A DNA stretch of 6,476 nucleotides from Candidatus Coatesiibacteriota bacterium. GTDB taxonomy: Bacteria > RBG-13-66-14. The first letter of the stretch is position 1. The number at the start of each line of letters is the position of its first letter. The notes below the pieces were generated by a model, which saw only the letters and a list, made by a program, of their open reading frames with translations, did no database searches and was not told the DNA's origin. The stretch covers positions 1-6,476 of the forward strand of contig DAOVLG010000107.1 in assembly GCA_030631385.1 (NCBI GenBank). Direction: 5' to 3'. A program made the translations under genes and the position numbers. This document shows, piece after piece, positions 1 through 5,423 of this stretch.

Positions 1-90
1 ACGGTGACCGCCGCGGCGGTCGCCGAGATCAGGGCCGAGGGCGTCCCGGGCGGGGTCGGATCGGTGAGTGAGCAAGGCAAGAATCAATGA
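1..90 (+). CDS. 3' tail of an unidentified protein (partial, start outside window)
   Basis: Reading from base 1 in frame 1 gives 29 residues before a TGA at 88-90. The peptide begins TVTAAAVAEIRAEGVPG and ends VSEQGKNQ. It is Ala/Val/Gly-rich at first and polar at the end, like an ordinary protein C-terminus. Codons favour G or C in the third position, as in the other host genes. Frame 2 stops almost at once and frame 3 gives an Arg/Gly-rich low-complexity peptide, so frame 1 is the most protein-like. I do not recognise a family from so short a fragment. No terminator with a T-run follows the stop. The gap to the next gene is about 300 bases, so co-transcription with it is uncertain. Confidence 0.45.
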   Translation, partial: TVTAAAVAEIRAEGVPGGVGSVSEQGKNQ

Positions 91-266
91 CCCCGAATCT
101 GAGCCACTCATCCAACGCCGCGAAGAACATCGAAAAATATGACTAAGTAACGCTGTTACCCGAATCGCCGGCGGTGGCACGATTCTTGGCGAATTCGCAA
201 CCCCTCGTTCATTCGTCGGTCTGCCGGGGCAACAATCGCGCCACCGCCTGAGTTATCACACCCAGA

Positions 267-291
267 CCCTTTCCCCCGAAGGGGGCGAGGG
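267..291. repeat. G/C hairpin repeat, unit 1
   Basis: Five C (273-277) pair with five G (281-285) around a GAA triloop. Pairing continues outward, after one mismatch, from CCCTT at 267-271 to GAGGGG at 287-291 (one G-T wobble). A run of C on one side of a three-base loop and a run of G on the other is typical of short palindromic repeats scattered between genes in many bacterial genomes. Unit 2 lies 48 bases downstream in the same orientation. There is no T-run, so it is not a classical intrinsic terminator. Confidence 0.6.
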
Positions 292-315
292 GACAAGAGG
301 AACCCCCCCCCCTAA

Positions 316-338
316 CCCTCCCCCCAAAGGGGAGAGGG
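316..338. repeat. G/C hairpin repeat, unit 2
   Basis: CCCTCCCCCC (316-325) faces GGGGAGAGGG (329-338) around an AAA triloop, giving a ten-step stem with one C/A mismatch. It resembles unit 1 in layout: C-run, three-base A-rich loop, G-run, then GGGGACA. The two units form a tandem pair about 54 bases before the peptidase start. In an mRNA leader these would be strong structures. Confidence 0.6.
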
Positions 339-391
339 GACATAGGGCAAAACCAAAGAAAAAACCACCCCGCAACCGGATATGCGCGTAG

Positions 392-1642
392 ATGATCAGC
401 AAGAGGAAAAGCTCGGCGCTGAAGACCGCCGTCGTCAAGCTGCAGGACGAGGCCGAGGACCTTCTGGCCCGCCTGGTGGCCATCCCCACCGTGAACCCAC
501 CCGGCCGGGAATACCCCCGCATCGTGACCCTCCTCGGTAAGGAGCTGGAGAAGGTGGGGGGCACCATTCAGGTGTTCTTCCCCACCGAGGCCGAGGTGCG
601 GGACCTCTTCCCCGATTCCGGCGGCCTCCCCCGACCGAACCTGGTGGGCAAACTGCATCTCGGCCGGACCAAAACCCTCCACCTCAACGGTCACTACGAC
701 GTGGTCCCGCCGGGCGAGGGATGGGTCCGGGACCCCTTCATACTGCGTCGCGACAGCGAGTGGCTGCGCGGCCGAGGTACCGGGGACATGAAGGGGAACA
801 TCACCGCCTACCTCTTCGCGCTGAAGGCCCTCCAGCAGATCGGGCTGGAGCCGTCGTGCAACCTCGAGTTCAGCCTCGTTCCCGACGAGGAGTCGGGTGG
901 CGCCTGCGGCCTCGGCTGGCTGGCGAAACAGGGCGTACTGAAGGCGGACGCCGCCCTCTTCGAGGGACACTCCGGCCCGGCGGTGACCATCGCCAACAAG
1001 GGGGTCCTCTGGCTGGAGATCCTTGTCCGGGGACGCGCGGGACACGGAAGCCGCCCCTACGAAGGGGCCAACGCCTTCGCGGGCGCCGTCGCCGTGGCCA
1101 AGGGACTCCTAGACTCCACCCCGGAGCTCTGCTCCGTCAAGAGCGAACTACCCGTCGCCCGCACCGAGGACGCCTACGGTGTGATGACCCTCGGTGGAAG
1201 GGTTTCGACCAGCGCCCAGAAGGTGAACGTCATCCCCGGCAAGTTCTCCTTCACCATCGACCGGCGCCTGTTGCCCGAGGAGGACCACGAGCGGGTTCAG
1301 GCCGAGATCGAGGAGTACGCCCTGGGGTTCCTGCCCGACGACGAGGGCCTGAGCCTGGATATTCGGCGGATCGAGCTGGCCCGCGCCGTGGTCTGTCCGG
1401 ACGATTCAGAGCTGGTGCGGACGCTGGCCGGGGTGGTGGAGGAGGTTTACCAGGAAAAGGCGGAGCGGCGCCTGAGCGCCTTCTTCACCGACATGCGCCA
1501 CCTGTCGCAGAGGGGCGTCCCCTGCTGCGGGCACTCGGTCCGGTCGGAGAACATCCACGGACCGAACGAGGTGGTGCATCGCGAGGACCTTCTCGATTCC
1601 ACCTTCGCCCTGGCACTCCTCTACGCATCCTTCGGAGCCTAG
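392..1642 (+). CDS. M20-family metallopeptidase / deacylase (ArgE/DapE/ACY1/CPG2 type)
   Basis: A complete 416-residue protein of the M20 family: cytosolic enzymes with two zinc (or cobalt) ions that hydrolyse amide bonds in N-acyl amino acids or small peptides. The metal site is intact: H101 and D103 in GHYDVVP, D132 in GTGDMKGN, E166 (general base) and E167 (metal ligand) in PDEESGG, E191 in EGHSG, and H389 in IHGPNE. The lid/dimerisation domain runs roughly from 203 to 315, with the conserved H218 in GHGSRPYEGANA. The C-terminal catalytic half includes FFTDMRH at 364-370. Length fits the family. ATG 392 is the first possible start because TAG lies directly before it; no clear Shine-Dalgarno precedes it. 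No signal peptide is seen. Family motifs do not separate acetylornithine deacetylase, succinyl-diaminopimelate desuccinylase, carboxypeptidase G2-like and aminoacylase activities, and there is no pathway gene beside it, so the substrate is unassigned. Confidence 0.93.
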   Translation: MISKRKSSALKTAVVKLQDEAEDLLARLVAIPTVNPPGREYPRIVTLLGKELEKVGGTIQVFFPTEAEVRDLFPDSGGLPRPNLVGKLHLGRTKTLHLNGHYDVVPPGEGWVRDPFILRRDSEWLRGRGTGDMKGNITAYLFALKALQQIGLEPSCNLEFSLVPDEESGGACGLGWLAKQGVLKADAALFEGHSGPAVTIANKGVLWLEILVRGRAGHGSRPYEGANAFAGAVAVAKGLLDSTPELCSVKSELPVARTEDAYGVMTLGGRVSTSAQKVNVIPGKFSFTIDRRLLPEEDHERVQAEIEEYALGFLPDDEGLSLDIRRIELARAVVCPDDSELVRTLAGVVEEVYQEKAERRLSAFFTDMRHLSQRGVPCCGHSVRSENIHGPNEVVHREDLLDSTFALALLYASFGA

Positions 1643-1649
1643 CCCCCAC

Positions 1650-1678
1650 TTGCGCACACCCTCACCCGGTGGTATATT
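1650..1678 (+). promoter_or_regulatory. Putative sigma70-type promoter for the GYF_2/RDD gene
   Basis: TTGCGC (1650-1655; matches TTG of the -35 consensus) is separated by exactly 17 bases from TATATT (1673-1678; five of six bases of the -10 consensus). The -10 lies inside a dyad, with CCGGT at 1666-1670 facing ACCGG at 1680-1684 and GGTA at 1671-1674 facing TACC at 1679-1682, which could be an operator. The element starts just after the peptidase stop codon. It is a by-eye prediction. Confidence 0.5.
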
Positions 1679-1694
1679 TACCGGGGCCACACCC

Positions 1695-1717
1695 GGGGGC
1701 GGGTTATCCGGGGGCCG
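1695..1717 (+). repeat. 23-bp GC-rich repeat, copy 1
   Basis: First of three near-identical 23-bp sequences with core CGGGTTATCCGGGGGCCG preceded by GGGG. It is followed directly by GGG, so 1695-1720 has G-runs of 5, 3, 5 and 4 separated by loops of 1, 6 and 2 bases, which meets the usual G-quadruplex pattern on the + strand. Confidence 0.7.
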
Positions 1718-1735
1718 GGGCAATCGTGTAATAGG

Positions 1736-1758
1736 GGGGGCGGATTATCCGGGGGCCG
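1736..1758 (+). repeat. 23-bp GC-rich repeat, copy 2
   Basis: Same 23-bp unit with one substitution (GGATTATCC instead of GGGTTATCC), starting 41 bases after copy 1. The substitution makes the centre nearly palindromic. The preceding G-run is extended to seven G. Confidence 0.7.
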
Positions 1759-1793
1759 GTGTTATTGGTACAAAAATGCGACGAGTGCTGAAT

Positions 1794-1816
1794 GGGGGCG
1801 GGTTATCCGGGGGCCG
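1794..1816 (+). repeat. 23-bp GC-rich repeat, copy 3
   Basis: Identical to copy 1 over 23 bases and starting 58 bases after copy 2. Sequence between the copies is not conserved, and spacers are 18 and 35 bases, so the repeats are irregularly placed. Confidence 0.7.
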
Positions 1817-1999
1817 ATGTTGGCCGGGGTTACGTAAGGGGCGACGATCGGGGTTTCCCCGGTGAAAGGCCCCCGCCGGTGCTCCAAGCGGTTCAACCCA
1901 GAGAAACCCGGTAAAAAGTAGAACGGGAAGCGCCCGACTCCTTCATCGCTAAAAGCCGTCGGCGGCACATCTTGCCGATCGTCCAGCAAACGGTGAAGT

Positions 2000-3256
2000 A
2001 TGGCAGAAACATACATCTACGTTAACGGAGAGAGCTACGGACCGCTCTCGGTCTCCGAGATCAAGAAGTGGGCCGAGGAGGGGCGCCTGGGACCCGACGA
2101 CCAGGTCTGGATTGCGGCCCGCAACGAGTGGGTCCCGGCCCGTAACGTAGCCCAGTTCAAGCGGATCTTCGATGAGAAGGGGATCACCGGCGAGGGCGGC
2201 CCGGCCTCCGAGGGCCTCCTGGTGAACATCAACGGCGAGCAGTTCGGTCCATACCCCGCGACCCAGATCATCTCGTACATCCAGGAAGGGAGGATCAGCC
2301 GCAAGGACTATGTCTGGATCGAGAGGCAGAACAAGTGGTTCGAGCTGGAGAAGATCGTCCAGTTCCGTCAGGCCTTCGAACGGCAGGAAGCCCACCCCGT
2401 CATTGAGGAGACGGAAACCGAGGAGGTCCCTGAGATCCCTGAGGTGGCCGTCGTTGAAACCTTCCCCGACACCGAGACCACCCCCGTCTTCGAGCCCACC
2501 GACGAGGAGGTGGCCCCGCCGGTCGAGTTGGAGGAGGCCGAGGTTCCGGTTCCCGACAGCGACTGGGCCGACTTTGCCGCCGAGACCCGGGACGAGGAGG
2601 AAACCGCAACTACACAGACCCAGCCGATCGTGTCCGACACCGACATCATCTCCCGGGTCTTCGCCGATGATCTGCCGGGGGGCGGGGGCGCCATCGGCAC
2701 CATCGGCTCCTTCGTCGAGAGCCTGGAGGAACAACCGCTCAGGGAGCGGGTCGCGGAGATTGACCCCCGCGATCTGCCCCTGATGAAGGCCAACGCCGCG
2801 AAACGTTTCGGCGGGCTGATCTGGGACTTCGTCATCTGCTTCAGCTTCATCGCGGTGCTGGGCATCATCTTCCACATGCTCGATAAGGCATTCGCCGACT
2901 TCTCGGTCAAGGTCTTCAACCCCAGCGACACCCTCGGGGTCCTCGAGGGGGCCGGTTTCCTCGCCAACCTCTCCAAGACCTTCGTCTTCATCTCACTGGG
3001 CGTCATCGCCTTCTACCTTCTGTTCCGCGACGCCCTCTTCGGCCGCCGGTCACTGGGCAAGCGCCTGGCGGGTCTCCGCGTGGTGGACCGCGTTAAAAAA
3101 CGACCGGCGAGCTTCGGCAAGCTGGTGCTGCGGAACCTCACCGTGGTGACCCTCGCGCCTCTGGTGATCGAGTTCATCCTGGTGCTGGCCGATCACAAGG
3201 GGCTGCGAATCGGCGACCGCATCGCCCGGACCCAGGTCGTGGATACCAACATCTGA
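2000..3256 (+). CDS. Tandem GYF_2 domain / RDD-family membrane protein
   Basis: A 418-residue protein. Residues 4-56 and 73-127 are two GYF_2-like domains, each with an aromatic/NG start, the GP motif (G14-P15 and G83-P84), an EGR turn and a closing VW...W (W37/W44; W106/W113). Residues 131-225 form an acidic, Pro/Glu/Thr-rich, probably disordered linker. Residues 262-416 are an RDD-type membrane domain: R269 and D276 at the first membrane segment (about 272-292), a second segment at about 327-343 followed by FGRRSLGKRLAGLRVVD, a third at about 380-398, and D406 in RIGDRIARTQVV. GYF folds generally bind proline-rich peptides; RDD domains are small membrane modules whose function is mostly unknown, some linked to ion transport. 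A membrane-anchored adaptor with its GYF domains in the cytoplasm is an inference. There is no signal peptide. GGTGA at 1992-1996 is a plausible but close ribosome binding site for ATG 2000. Codon use is host-like. Confidence 0.88.
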   Translation: MAETYIYVNGESYGPLSVSEIKKWAEEGRLGPDDQVWIAARNEWVPARNVAQFKRIFDEKGITGEGGPASEGLLVNINGEQFGPYPATQIISYIQEGRISRKDYVWIERQNKWFELEKIVQFRQAFERQEAHPVIEETETEEVPEIPEVAVVETFPDTETTPVFEPTDEEVAPPVELEEAEVPVPDSDWADFAAETRDEEETATTQTQPIVSDTDIISRVFADDLPGGGGAIGTIGSFVESLEEQPLRERVAEIDPRDLPLMKANAAKRFGGLIWDFVICFSFIAVLGIIFHMLDKAFADFSVKVFNPSDTLGVLEGAGFLANLSKTFVFISLGVIAFYLLFRDALFGRRSLGKRLAGLRVVDRVKKRPASFGKLVLRNLTVVTLAPLVIEFILVLADHKGLRIGDRIARTQVVDTNI

Positions 3257-3279
3257 CAGGGGGACCGAGGCGGCCCAAC

Positions 3280-3302
3280 CTGGCGGCGGTAACCGTCGCC
3301 GG
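3280..3302 (+). terminator. Strong hairpin after the GYF_2/RDD gene (possible terminator)
   Basis: CTGGCGGCGG (3280-3289) pairs with CCGTCGCCGG (3293-3302) around a TAA triloop: ten base pairs, two of them wobbles. It starts 23 bases after the stop codon, where a terminator would be expected. No T-run follows, so termination would be weak or would need a factor; it may only stabilise the mRNA 3' end. Confidence 0.4.
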
Positions 3303-3307
3303 AGTAG

Positions 3308-3336
3308 TTGCCATCCCGGCCCATAGATTTTATAGT
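3308..3336 (+). promoter_or_regulatory. Putative sigma70-type promoter for the OLD-like gene
   Basis: TTGCCA (3308-3313; five of six to the -35 consensus) and TATAGT (3331-3336; five of six to the -10 consensus) are separated by exactly 17 bases. Transcription would begin near 3343, leaving a leader of about 57 nt before ATG 3400. The -35 lies in GC-rich host-like sequence, while the -10 sits at the start of the AT-rich segment. Confidence 0.6.
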
Positions 3337-3399
3337 CCGAACGACAGGCTTAAAACCAACATAAAAACTAAAAGAAGCTCAATCCCAAAGAGGGTGGAA

Positions 3400-5334
3400 A
3401 TGAAGTTAATTACAGCAAGAACCACATTATTCCGCAATATTGTCGATTCGACACTGATCGAGATTGATCCATCTGTCACTTGCCTAATTGGCAAAAACGA
3501 ATCGGGAAAAACGGCTTTTCTTGAATCCTTATACAGCTTAAAACCAGCATATACCACCAACTTAAAACCTGATATCACGCGAGATTATCCTCGTTGGAGA
3601 AAGGTCCGAGACGAACGAGAAGGTGATCTTGAAAATGTATTCCCCATTGAAGCAACCTTCCAAGTTGAAGAGCACGAACTTCCTTGTGTATCAAAATTGT
3701 TAAACATACCTTTACCTGAAACTGTCCAAATATTAGCAAAGAGATCATATGGCTCGAAATACTCTTTGATTCTCTTAATTACCGAATCTGACCTTGTAAA
3801 CGTCCTTATCGAGAACGATCAGATCCCAGATGCTCTCCACAAGCAGATTGAGGGTGTAAATTCAATCAGTGAATTGAAATCGAAATCCAATACATTTTTG
3901 GCAAGTCTTGATAAAAGAAATAAAGATGCGAAAATTACTAATAAATTTGTAACTTTAATTACTCGATCTGAAGATGTCTTAAGAGGAAAATTATCCGAGG
4001 AAGAATATCAAGGAATTTATAATCTTCTTCCAAGTATTTTTTATTTTAGTGAATATAGTCCATTAAAAGGACGGTTAGATCTCACAGACCTTCTTAAGAA
4101 AAAACCAGAGAACCTTAAAAACTACGAACATACAGCTCTTGCATTTTTAAAATTTGTTGGAGTAGAAGGCCCTGAGTTTATGGAAGAGGATTTTGAGGAT
4201 CGAATTGCAGAGTTAGAGGCGGCAGCAAACGAGGTTTCTAGGCAGGTTTTTGAGTATTGGACACAAAATCAAGATCTAATTGTGAATTTAACTGGAGATG
4301 CAGAAATAATAGAAACGCACCATGGTCTAGATGTTGTTCACCGTTTTGTTGACATCAGGCTAAACGATCTACGTCATCAAATGACGACAAATTTCGAAAC
4401 TCGATCATCCGGTTTCCAATGGTTCTTTTCCTTCATTGTAGCATTCTCTGAGTTTGAGAATGATCCAAATCTAATTATATTGCTTGACGAGCCAGGGTTA
4501 GGTTTACATGCAAAAGCACAATCTGACTTGCTGAGATACATCGAGGAACGCCTTTCAAAAAAATGTCAAGTAATATATACGAGTCACTCACCTTTTACTG
4601 TTAATCCTAAACATTTAGAACGAGCTAGATTAGTTGAAGACCTAAGTAGTCGTGAAAACCCTGATATCGGCACAAAAATAACATCTGATGTCATGTCAGT
4701 GAAGAAGGATACGTTATTCCCTCTTCAGGCTGCCTTGGGATATGACCTTGCTCAAAATCTCTTTGTCGGGGGATTTAATCTGATTGTTGAAGGACCATCG
4801 GATTTTATATATCTTTCCCTCCTTTCTGAGCGCATGGAAGAGTTGGGAAGAACATCATTAGACTCTAGATTCATTATAGTACCAGTTGGCGGTGCTGATA
4901 AAATACCTACATTTATTGCTCTTCTCGGTTCTCGTGTCGATATCACAGTCCTCGTGGATGAATCTCTCTCCCACCATCAGCGTATACAACATATGATGGA
5001 TCATGGATTATTAGCCAATAATCAATTAGTAGCTATTTCTCAAATTACTCAAAGTCCGAATTTAAAAATTGAAGACCTCTTCACTCCTGGAGAGTATATT
5101 CGTATTTATAATGAGGCTTTTAGTGATGATGATGATATTAAGGTCTCAGACCTATCTGGGAATGATTCAATTCTACAAAAGATTATAAGAAAGCGCGGAT
5201 CTGATTTTAACCACCTACACCCAGCCCTATCATTGCTAAGAAATCGCGATTCACATCTCAACAAACTTTTTGAAAGTACATTGGATCGATTCGAAAAACT
5301 TTTCAGATTATTAAATGAAACACTAAATCGGTAA
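3400..5334 (+). CDS. OLD-family ATPase with C-terminal TOPRIM domain (putative phage-defence protein)
   Basis: A 644-residue ABC-type ATPase joined to a TOPRIM domain, the OLD-family architecture. Visible motifs are Walker A GKNESGKT (31-38), a signature-like RSSGFQW (335-341), Walker B LIILLDEPGLGLH (D363, E364) and switch histidine H396 in YTSHSP. Residues about 90-330 are helical insertion/dimerisation sequence. The TOPRIM region begins with IVEGPSD (E464, D468), then PVGGADK (495-501), VLVDES (517-522) and IEDLF (557-561). The second acidic position of DxD appears to be S522. Family members use ATP hydrolysis to control nuclease or toxin activity and several act against phages; activity here is inferred. 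ATG 3400 is preferred: GAGG at 3390-3393 lies six bases upstream, whereas GTG 3394, also in frame, would overlap that site. Two stops in tandem (TAATAA) end it. AT-rich codons (AGA, TTA, ATA, AAA) contrast sharply with both neighbours, indicating horizontal acquisition. No helicase partner gene follows. Confidence 0.87.
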   Translation: MKLITARTTLFRNIVDSTLIEIDPSVTCLIGKNESGKTAFLESLYSLKPAYTTNLKPDITRDYPRWRKVRDEREGDLENVFPIEATFQVEEHELPCVSKLLNIPLPETVQILAKRSYGSKYSLILLITESDLVNVLIENDQIPDALHKQIEGVNSISELKSKSNTFLASLDKRNKDAKITNKFVTLITRSEDVLRGKLSEEEYQGIYNLLPSIFYFSEYSPLKGRLDLTDLLKKKPENLKNYEHTALAFLKFVGVEGPEFMEEDFEDRIAELEAAANEVSRQVFEYWTQNQDLIVNLTGDAEIIETHHGLDVVHRFVDIRLNDLRHQMTTNFETRSSGFQWFFSFIVAFSEFENDPNLIILLDEPGLGLHAKAQSDLLRYIEERLSKKCQVIYTSHSPFTVNPKHLERARLVEDLSSRENPDIGTKITSDVMSVKKDTLFPLQAALGYDLAQNLFVGGFNLIVEGPSDFIYLSLLSERMEELGRTSLDSRFIIVPVGGADKIPTFIALLGSRVDITVLVDESLSHHQRIQHMMDHGLLANNQLVAISQITQSPNLKIEDLFTPGEYIRIYNEAFSDDDDIKVSDLSGNDSILQKIIRKRGSDFNHLHPALSLLRNRDSHLNKLFESTLDRFEKLFRLLNETLNR

Positions 5335-5383
5335 TAATCAAAGATCTAAACGTTACTAATGTCAATCATCAAACTATACGAAC

Positions 5384-5407
5384 GGGGCGAGCCGATGGGC
5401 TTGCCCC
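5384..5407. other. Strong hairpin between the OLD-like gene and the membrane-protein gene
   Basis: GGGGCGAGCC (5384-5393) pairs with GGCTTGCCCC (5398-5407) around a GATG loop: ten base pairs with one wobble. It begins 50 bases after the OLD-like stop and ends 16 bases before the next ATG. There is no T-run, so it is not a standard intrinsic terminator. It could reduce read-through from the OLD-like gene or modulate translation of the next gene. Its GC content matches the host, so it probably predates the AT-rich insert. Confidence 0.45.
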
Positions 5408-5423
5408 CCGGTTTAGGCGGGTG

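Larger units (their letters stand above)
91..391. other. Intergenic region with small palindromes and two repeat-type hairpins
   Basis: No convincing gene is visible here. The first part (about 95-160) is more AT-rich than the surrounding genes and could hold a promoter for the downstream peptidase, but I find no well-spaced -35/-10 pair. Two perfect dyads are present: GTAAC-GCT-GTTAC at 147-159 and the 10-base palindrome GCGAATTCGC at 189-198. Tandem G/C hairpins follow at 267-291 and 316-338. Reverse-strand open frames across this region are shadows of the G/C repeats and of the peptidase gene. Confidence 0.6.
1643..1999. other. Intergenic region: promoter plus structured G-rich leader
   Basis: This 357-base gap holds no credible gene. 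An open frame across it encodes only Gly/Arg low-complexity peptide arising from the DNA repeats. It contains a sigma70-like promoter at 1650-1678, three copies of a 23-bp GC-rich sequence between 1695 and 1816, and a small hairpin CGGGG-TTT-CCCCG at 1849-1861. GGGTTTC (1851-1857) can also pair with GAAACCC (1903-1909). If the promoter is used, transcripts would carry a structured leader of about 315 nt ahead of the GYF_2/RDD gene. Confidence 0.6.

Noticed and set aside
209..1045. Long reverse-strand open frame (278 codons) opposite the peptidase
   Set aside because: It lies over the well-supported M20 gene, shows no recognisable family, and its C-terminal part is translated hairpin repeat. 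In GC-rich DNA the opposite strand often stays open by chance.
721..1731. Second + strand open frame (336 codons) overlapping the peptidase
   Set aside because: Arg/Gly/Pro-rich frame-shifted reading of the M20 gene with no domain signal.
1695..1816. Possible CRISPR array
   Set aside because: Only three short repeats with unequal spacers of 18 and 35 bases and no cas genes nearby.
1650..1865. Small + strand open frame with repeated GGGLSGGR peptides
   Set aside because: The peptide repeats are just the 23-bp DNA repeats translated; there is no convincing ribosome binding site and the start would be TTG inside the promoter -35.
1949..2875. Long reverse-strand open frame (308 codons) opposite the GYF_2/RDD gene
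   Set aside because: Leu/Gly/Asp-rich sequence that mirrors the + strand codons; the + frame has clear domains, so this is a shadow.
3394..3399. GTG start two codons upstream of the chosen ATG of the OLD-like gene
   Set aside because: It would overlap the only Shine-Dalgarno-like sequence, whereas ATG 3400 has GAGG at ideal spacing.
5353..5380. Promoter for the DUF2723-type gene in the AT-rich tail (TTACTA and TATACG, 16-base spacing)
   Set aside because: Both boxes match consensus weakly and AT-rich DNA gives such matches by chance.
3338..5384. CGAACG at both edges of the AT-rich segment as a target-site duplication
   Set aside because: Six bases is expected by chance between two short edge regions, and no inverted terminal repeats or recombinase gene support it.
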